Source: Aquificales bacterium
GTDB taxonomy: Bacteria > Aquificota > Aquificia > Aquificales > Aquificaceae
Reading direction: 5' to 3'
Assembly (NCBI GenBank): GCA_015491275.1
Contig: WFWF01000026.1
Span: 1 to 10,545, forward strand
Length of the DNA stretch: 10,545 nucleotides
A program made the position numbers and the translations under genes. Positions within the stretch are counted from its first letter, which is position 1, and each line of letters starts with the position of its first letter. Positions 6,661-10,545 of the stretch are shown here, piece by piece. The notes under the pieces are model-generated. The model searched no databases and was not told the origin of the DNA. It was given only the letters and a program-made list of their open reading frames with translations.

Positions 6661-7456
6661 ATTTGCGGAGTATTTCAAGGGATTCTTCAACAGATCCTTT
6701 ATTATAAACGATGTGAGCCATTGCCATTACCATTTTCTTAGGATCTTCCGCTTGAAATATGTTTCTTCCTATGGATAAACCTGCTGCTCCCGCATCCATC
6801 GCACCCTTCACCATCTCTAAGACATCTCTTTCCGATTTCATCTTGGGACCTCCTGCTATAACAACCGGTATGGGGCATCCCTCAACAACCTTCCTGAAAC
6901 TTTCTGGATTCCCTGTATAGGGCACCTTTACTATATCCGCACCCAACTCCGCACCTATTCTTGCGCAGTGGGCTACTACATTTGCATCATATTGATCTTC
7001 AATATTCGGACCCCTTCCGTACACCATAGCGAGCAAGGGCATCTGCCATTCATCACACAGTGCTGATACTTTACCGAAATCCCTCAACATCTCCCTTTCC
7101 ATTTCCGCTCCTATATTAACATGTATTGACACTCCGTCCGCCCCCAGCTTTATGGCTTCTTCCACCGTGCAGACCAAGGTTTTTTCGTTTTTTGTGGGTG
7201 CCAAATCCGTTGATGCGGACATGTGAATTATCAATCCTATATCCCTGCCTTTACCCCTGTGTCCCGCCCTTACCATGCCTTTGTGGATAATAACCGCTGA
7301 AGCTCCTCCCTCTGCCACCAAATCTATTGTCCTTTTGATATTTTCAATACCCTTTATAGGTCCTGAACTCACACCGTGATCCATGGGAACAAAAATGGCA
7401 TGCCCCGTATTTCTGTCTATAATCCTTTCAATCCTGACCTGCTTTCCTATACCCAT
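6659..7456 (-). CDS. ADH synthase / archaeal-type class I aldolase family enzyme
   Basis: A 265-residue TIM-barrel Schiff-base aldolase of the DhnA/FbaB family. It closely resembles Methanocaldococcus MJ0400 as I recall it, which makes 2-amino-3,7-dideoxy-D-threo-hept-6-ulosonate for the alternative route to dehydroquinate; other members are fructose-bisphosphate aldolases. Shared features: [14 protein letters not shown] at 23-36 with D26 and H27, HKG...GHRG at 58-68, SIHVNIGAE at 110-118, Y146, the Schiff-base Lys 177 in [10 protein letters not shown], and the phosphate-binding AGGPK (201-205) and GLSIGRNIF (226-234). The catalytic set is intact. Sequence alone does not settle between fructose-bisphosphate cleavage or synthesis and ADH synthesis. 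GGGAGG lies 7 nt before ATG 7456. The upstream gene stops 3 nt before this start, and fabI follows 12 nt downstream. Confidence 0.88.
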   Translation of the reverse strand: MGIGKQVRIERIIDRNTGHAIFVPMDHGVSSGPIKGIENIKRTIDLVAEGGASAVIIHKGMVRAGHRGKGRDIGLIIHMSASTDLAPTKNEKTLVCTVEEAIKLGADGVSIHVNIGAEMEREMLRDFGKVSALCDEWQMPLLAMVYGRGPNIEDQYDANVVAHCARIGAELGADIVKVPYTGNPESFRKVVEGCPIPVVIAGGPKMKSERDVLEMVKGAMDAGAAGLSIGRNIFQAEDPKKMVMAMAHIVYNKGSVEESLEILRK

Positions 7457-7459
7457 TTT

Positions 7460-8137
7460 TCAACCTCCCGTAAATCTAAATACGACTTCACCCGTCTGTA
7501 CAAAGTCAACGGGCAGCGCTTCAAATTTAACCAGCTTTATATATCTTAACAGTGTACTGTCTATTTTGGCATTCCCGCTTCTTTGAACTACTACAGCCTT
7601 TATAACCCTTCCGTAAGGATTAACCCATATTTTTATCCGCAATGGGGCGGGGAACTCTTGTGTTACAAGGTAAGGTAGAGGCGGAGTGTAGATTATCTTT
7701 CTGTTTCCTGCGGAAAAGGTTATACCGCTTCCCGATACCACCGCAGATATGGAACCTATGCTCTTTCCGTGAGCCGTGGCTCCCTTTTCCTTTTGCTCCT
7801 TAAGTTTCTCCCTTACTGACTCCTGAATGCTTGCCAGTATCCTTACATCTTCTTCCTTTTTCTTTTCCACCTTTACAGGTACATCTCCTTCCTTGTGGGC
7901 TTTTTCAACGACCGCCGTTGCCTTTTTATTAACCTTTGAAGTCTTCTTTTGCTTAGCTACTTTTGGTGGAGGACTTTTTATCGTTACCTCCCTTATTTTT
8001 ATCTTGAGGGGTTGGGGTTCTGGGACTTCAACATGTGTTACGAGAAAGAGGCTTGCAAATCCCGTAAATATAAGAAGGTTTATAAGAAAAGAACCTGTCC
8101 AGTAAGCGATTTCCTCTTTACTTATCCTTAAATTCAT
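7460..8137 (-). CDS. TonB-like energy-transducing envelope protein
   Basis: 225 residues with the TonB layout. A short cytoplasmic start is followed by one membrane segment (about 13-34), a Pro/Lys/Glu-rich periplasmic linker (about 38-125: EVPEPQPLK, SPPPK and many KK/EK pairs), a Gly/Ser-rich patch (about 124-145), and a C-terminal TonB-like domain (about 150-225: RIKIWVNPYGRVIKAVVVQRSG, then LLRYIKLVKFEALP). TonB proteins carry proton-motive-force energy from ExbB-ExbD to outer-membrane receptors; no exbB, exbD or receptor gene is in the window, and periplasmic TonB-domain proteins can have other roles. ATG 8137 is the only reasonable start: an in-frame TGA lies two codons upstream (8146-8144). 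No Shine-Dalgarno is visible, consistent with the very short predicted leader. First gene of the five-gene operon. Confidence 0.82.
   Translation of the reverse strand: MNLRISKEEIAYWTGSFLINLLIFTGFASLFLVTHVEVPEPQPLKIKIREVTIKSPPPKVAKQKKTSKVNKKATAVVEKAHKEGDVPVKVEKKKEEDVRILASIQESVREKLKEQKEKGATAHGKSIGSISAVVSGSGITFSAGNRKIIYTPPLPYLVTQEFPAPLRIKIWVNPYGRVIKAVVVQRSGNAKIDSTLLRYIKLVKFEALPVDFVQTGEVVFRFTGG
7464..7469 (-). promoter_or_regulatory. Ribosome binding site of the aldolase gene
   Basis: GGGAGG on the minus strand is 7 nt before ATG 7456 and lies within the last codons of the TonB-like gene. Confidence 0.75.
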
Positions 8138-8152
8138 GGAATATCAACAGAT

Positions 8153-8162
8153 ATTATATAAT
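8153..8162. promoter_or_regulatory. Palindromic divergent -10 element
   Basis: ATTATATAAT is a perfect 10-bp palindrome that reads TATAAT on both strands (8157-8162 plus, 8158-8153 minus). On the minus strand it would start transcription near 8146, 9 nt before the TonB-like ATG. On the plus strand it would start near 8169, 26 nt before the beta-helix gene ATG. Neither direction has a good -35. The two promoters would compete for the same DNA. Confidence 0.5.
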
Positions 8163-8182
8163 AGTTCGGAATACGGGCGGAC

Positions 8183-8188
8183 GGGGGA
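8183..8188 (+). promoter_or_regulatory. Weak ribosome binding site of the beta-helix gene
   Basis: GGGGGA lies 6 nt before ATG 8195. It is a partial Shine-Dalgarno match and the only candidate in the short leader. Confidence 0.5.
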
Positions 8189-8194
8189 AATAAA

Positions 8195-10498
8195 ATGCTT
8201 GTTCTAATATTTTTGTTCCCTGCCCTCCTATGGGCTGCTAATCTCTATGTAACTCCCAATCCTTCCACCGGCGCGGATTGCAGTCAGACTAACCCTTGCG
8301 GTCTTCAGGATGCTTTAAATATCGCTGCAAGTAACGGAGAGGCTGATACGGTTTATCTTGAGGCGGGGACATATTCTTTATCAGGGGCGGCAAGCTACGC
8401 TCCGTCATCTACGGAAAATTTCAGTATTTACATACAAGCGTTAGATCCAAATAATAAGCCTGTTTTGGACGGAGGGGGTTCGGAAGTAATGAGCATAAAT
8501 ACTACAGGTTTGTCCGATGACTCCTCTGTGATTATAAGTGTTAAGAATATAGTATTTTATTCAGGCGGGGTTACCCCTTCGGGAATTTCTGCTTCCGCTT
8601 TGGAGATAAAGACTTCTAATGCTACAGTAAATGTGATCGGTTGTGAATTTAGGGACAATGCCTTTTCCTTTACCCACAGGGTGTTATTTGTAAGAGCTTA
8701 CACAGCACAATTGAAAGATAACATATTTCAAACCAACACTTGTGTAAGTGCGTGCGTAGCATCCTATCTTGTTGAATTTGTTGGCTCCTATGTTTCCTTT
8801 ATAAACAATATTATAGAAAACAATATATCAACTGATGCACCCGCTATTGCATTTTATTCCCAATCTTTGCAGGTAGCCAGTGTAATAGGAAACAGGATAT
8901 TAAATAATTCCAGATATGTGGGTTTGAGACTTGATAATTCCGTATCTTATGTATATAACAACTTCATTGTTGGCAATACTGCTGACACTGGTGGCGTGTA
9001 CAATAGCGGGATCGGAAGTTGTATATATGTATATGATAATCCCTCTGCTTATATCTACGGAAACTACTGTGCTAACAATACTGCTGATGTGGGATCAATT
9101 TCCATAGAATCAAGCGCGGGTATTAAACAGAGTGTTGAAATCGTGAACAATATTATATACGGAAATCGCGTTGTATTGTCTGGAGGTGGTATTGGTATAA
9201 ATATCTATTACGGAAGCGTTGTTATTACTAATAACACAATATATGATAATACAGCACTTATGGGTGGAGGTGTGTTTATAAAATCCTCTTCTTATGGTAA
9301 TAAAAGGGCTTTAATATACCTTTATAACAATATCATCTACGGAAATAGGGCTGATGCCGGCTCAGAAGTATTTTTGATGTCGGAACCTTCAGCCAGTGCT
9401 GACCTGAGTGTTCATTACAACCTTCTCTCTTCGGAGGATGGGATAGGATTGGATGTGTGGGGTGGGGATGTTAATGTTTCTATAGAAAACAACATTTATG
9501 GAAATCCTCTTCTTGTGAATCCTTACGCGGGAGATTTCGGATTAAGGCCGAATTCCCCTGCAATTGATACGGGTTACAACGATGCACCCGCCTTACCCCT
9601 TGAGGACTATAGGGGTGGACCCCGTATAATAGGGGCTAAGGTTGATATAGGTGCGGTTGAATATGACCCTTCCTCTCCCCCTTCCTATCCCAACATAAAG
9701 CTTGATGTGAATGAGATTGACTTCGTAAATGTGTTGAAGTATGAAAACAAATTCAAGGATATTAATATAACCAATGTGGGTAATGCTATTCTTTCCATAA
9801 CGGATATTTATGTTCTGGGAAATAAATTCAGCCTTGATGTTAATGGCGGAAACAGTCCATGCGGAAATACCGCGTTTACCCTTAATCCTGGAGATAGCTG
9901 TACTGTAAGGATTTATTTTGAGGGTTCAGGCGAAGGAACCTATGAGGGGACCCTTCTTATATCATCAAATGACCCTGATTCACCAGAACTGAGAGTCGGT
10001 ATTAGGGCTACGGTTATGGGATGGTCTGATGTGGGCGAAGTTAATACGAATTACGGTAAGATGATCTTTTATATAACGGAGGGCGGATTTAAGATCTTAA
10101 AAGCAGAAAAGATGGCATGCAAACTTCCTGAAGGCTATAAGTTATCTCTTTATGGTTCGGTGCGCTTGGAAATTGATTTAAAGGGAGGGTCGGAAACATG
10201 GCTAAAAATAGTATTACCCGAGATTAAAAAGGGAATGTTTTTATTCCTCTGTACTGACGGTAAAGGCTATTTTGTAGATAATGCTTCTGTCAACGATAAT
10301 GGTATAGGCCTAAGTTTAAATGATGATACTGACGGCAGAAAGGACGGTAGTATAAAGATTTATATTGCTGTGGGTGAAAGGGGGGTTATCCAAAAAGTTG
10401 TGAAGAAAAAAGGATGTTCCTTTGCGGATTATTCTTTTATTATCTTGCTGATGGTTTTAATACACTTCTTCAGATTCCGTTATAATTTATTTAGGTAG
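8195..10498 (+). CDS. Secreted beta-helix protein with HYDIN-like domain and C-terminal sorting tail
   Basis: 767 residues. A short hydrophobic signal peptide (about 1-15, MLVLIFLFPALLWAA) lacks the usual basic start. Residues about 40-435 form a right-handed parallel beta-helix, seen as many Asn-rich turns (NNII, IYGN, VIGN, NNTIYDN). Residues about 437-490 (NPLL...SPAIDTG...DYRGGPRIIGAKVDIGAVEY) match the segment ending many choice-of-anchor Q proteins. Residues about 500-607 resemble an ASPM/SPD-2/hydin Ig-like domain (ITNVGNAILSI...LNPGDSCTVRIYF...LLISSNDPDSPELRV). A further beta-rich domain (about 610-730) may be of the choice-of-anchor U type. The end, KKKG-C741-S, about 16 hydrophobic residues, then RFRYNLFR, looks like a sorting signal for surface attachment. 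The ligand or enzymatic role is unknown. In-frame TAG at 8162-8164 limits upstream starts. The stop TAG shares its G with the tRNA. Confidence 0.82.
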   Translation: MLVLIFLFPALLWAANLYVTPNPSTGADCSQTNPCGLQDALNIAASNGEADTVYLEAGTYSLSGAASYAPSSTENFSIYIQALDPNNKPVLDGGGSEVMSINTTGLSDDSSVIISVKNIVFYSGGVTPSGISASALEIKTSNATVNVIGCEFRDNAFSFTHRVLFVRAYTAQLKDNIFQTNTCVSACVASYLVEFVGSYVSFINNIIENNISTDAPAIAFYSQSLQVASVIGNRILNNSRYVGLRLDNSVSYVYNNFIVGNTADTGGVYNSGIGSCIYVYDNPSAYIYGNYCANNTADVGSISIESSAGIKQSVEIVNNIIYGNRVVLSGGGIGINIYYGSVVITNNTIYDNTALMGGGVFIKSSSYGNKRALIYLYNNIIYGNRADAGSEVFLMSEPSASADLSVHYNLLSSEDGIGLDVWGGDVNVSIENNIYGNPLLVNPYAGDFGLRPNSPAIDTGYNDAPALPLEDYRGGPRIIGAKVDIGAVEYDPSSPPSYPNIKLDVNEIDFVNVLKYENKFKDINITNVGNAILSITDIYVLGNKFSLDVNGGNSPCGNTAFTLNPGDSCTVRIYFEGSGEGTYEGTLLISSNDPDSPELRVGIRATVMGWSDVGEVNTNYGKMIFYITEGGFKILKAEKMACKLPEGYKLSLYGSVRLEIDLKGGSETWLKIVLPEIKKGMFLFLCTDGKGYFVDNASVNDNGIGLSLNDDTDGRKDGSIKIYIAVGERGVIQKVVKKKGCSFADYSFIILLMVLIHFFRFRYNLFR
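10412..10495 (+). other. C-terminal sorting signal (Gly-Cys, membrane segment, basic tail)
   Basis: Codes residues 740-767 of the beta-helix protein. Gly740-Cys741-Ser is followed by a hydrophobic stretch and an Arg-rich tail. This three-part design is shared by the MYXO-CTERM, JDVT-CTERM and Synergist-CTERM classes, whose Cys or Gly is processed by an intramembrane protease. Which class, if any, it belongs to cannot be told here. Confidence 0.6.
10457..10486 (+). promoter_or_regulatory. Promoter of tRNA-Ser inside the preceding gene
   Basis: TATAAT at 10481-10486 is a perfect -10. TTAATA at 10457-10462 is a 4-of-6 -35 at 18 nt spacing. The predicted start near 10493 leaves only about 5 nt before the mature tRNA 5' end. 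Confidence 0.55.
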
Positions 10499-10545
10499 GA
10501 GAGGTGGCCGAGTGGCCGAAGGCGGCCGCTTGCTAAGCGGCAGTA
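10498..10545 (+). tRNA. tRNA-Ser (anticodon GCU), 3' part beyond window
   Basis: Reads AGC and AGU codons. The 5' acceptor strand GGAGAGG (10498-10504) and TG are followed by a D-arm with stem GCC/GGC (10507-10509 and 10521-10523) containing GAGTGGCC, then the anticodon stem GCCGC/GCGGC (10525-10529 and 10537-10541) around loop TTGCTAA with anticodon GCT at 10532-10534. The window ends 4 nt into the variable region, so the long serine-type variable arm, T-arm and acceptor 3' strand cannot be checked. The stems are strongly GC-rich, as in thermophiles. The first base is also the last base of the preceding stop codon. Confidence 0.93.

Noticed and set aside
7827..8131. Overlapping plus-strand frames with hydrophobic products opposite the TonB-like gene
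   Set aside because: The hydrophobicity is the complement of the Lys/Glu-rich TonB linker. There are no start signals, and the minus-strand gene explains the region.

Overview
The window looks like chromosomal DNA from a thermophilic, respiring, Gram-negative-type bacterium, most likely in or near the Aquificota. Three things suggest this: heavy use of AGG arginine and ATA isoleucine codons; the futalosine menaquinone enzyme MqnA beside TrpD; and an archaeal-type class I aldolase directly upstream of fabI, an order I recall from Aquifex but cannot check here. The very GC-rich tRNA stems fit a thermophile. The lineage is an inference. Nothing points to a phage, transposon or plasmid, and coding density is close to complete.

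Layout. (1) Positions 1-1885, minus strand: the first 628 residues of a large lipoprotein cytochrome c made of repeated single-haem domains, six CxxCH sites so far, running off the left edge. It has a well-formed promoter and ribosome binding site. (2) Positions 1977-3767, plus strand: trpD then mqnA, stop and start codons abutting. Both act near the chorismate branch point, one towards tryptophan and one towards menaquinone. (3) Positions 3730-8137, minus strand: a tight five-gene run, in transcription order a TonB-like protein, an ADH-synthase/class I aldolase-family enzyme, FabI, a short molybdopterin-oxidoreductase-like protein without an obvious metal ligand, and the long-form ribosome hibernation factor. 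The joints are +3 nt, +12 nt, a GTGA overlap and an ATGA overlap, so it is almost certainly one operon. Its end overlaps mqnA tail-to-tail by 38 bp. (4) Positions 8195-10498, plus strand: a secreted beta-helix protein with a HYDIN/ASPM-like domain and a C-terminal Gly-Cys, membrane segment and basic tail that resembles a protein-sorting signal. (5) Position 10498 to the right edge: tRNA-Ser(GCU), cut by the window; its promoter lies inside the preceding gene and its first base is the last base of that gene's stop codon.

How they may work together. The cytochrome, the TonB-like protein and the beta-helix protein belong to the cell envelope; trpD, mqnA, fabI and the aldolase are core biosynthesis; hpf is translational housekeeping. 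No single pathway joins them all. The least explained items are the tandem-repeat cytochrome with a conserved extra Cys per repeat, the molybdopterin-fold protein that seems to lack a metal ligand, and the sorting-tail beta-helix protein.
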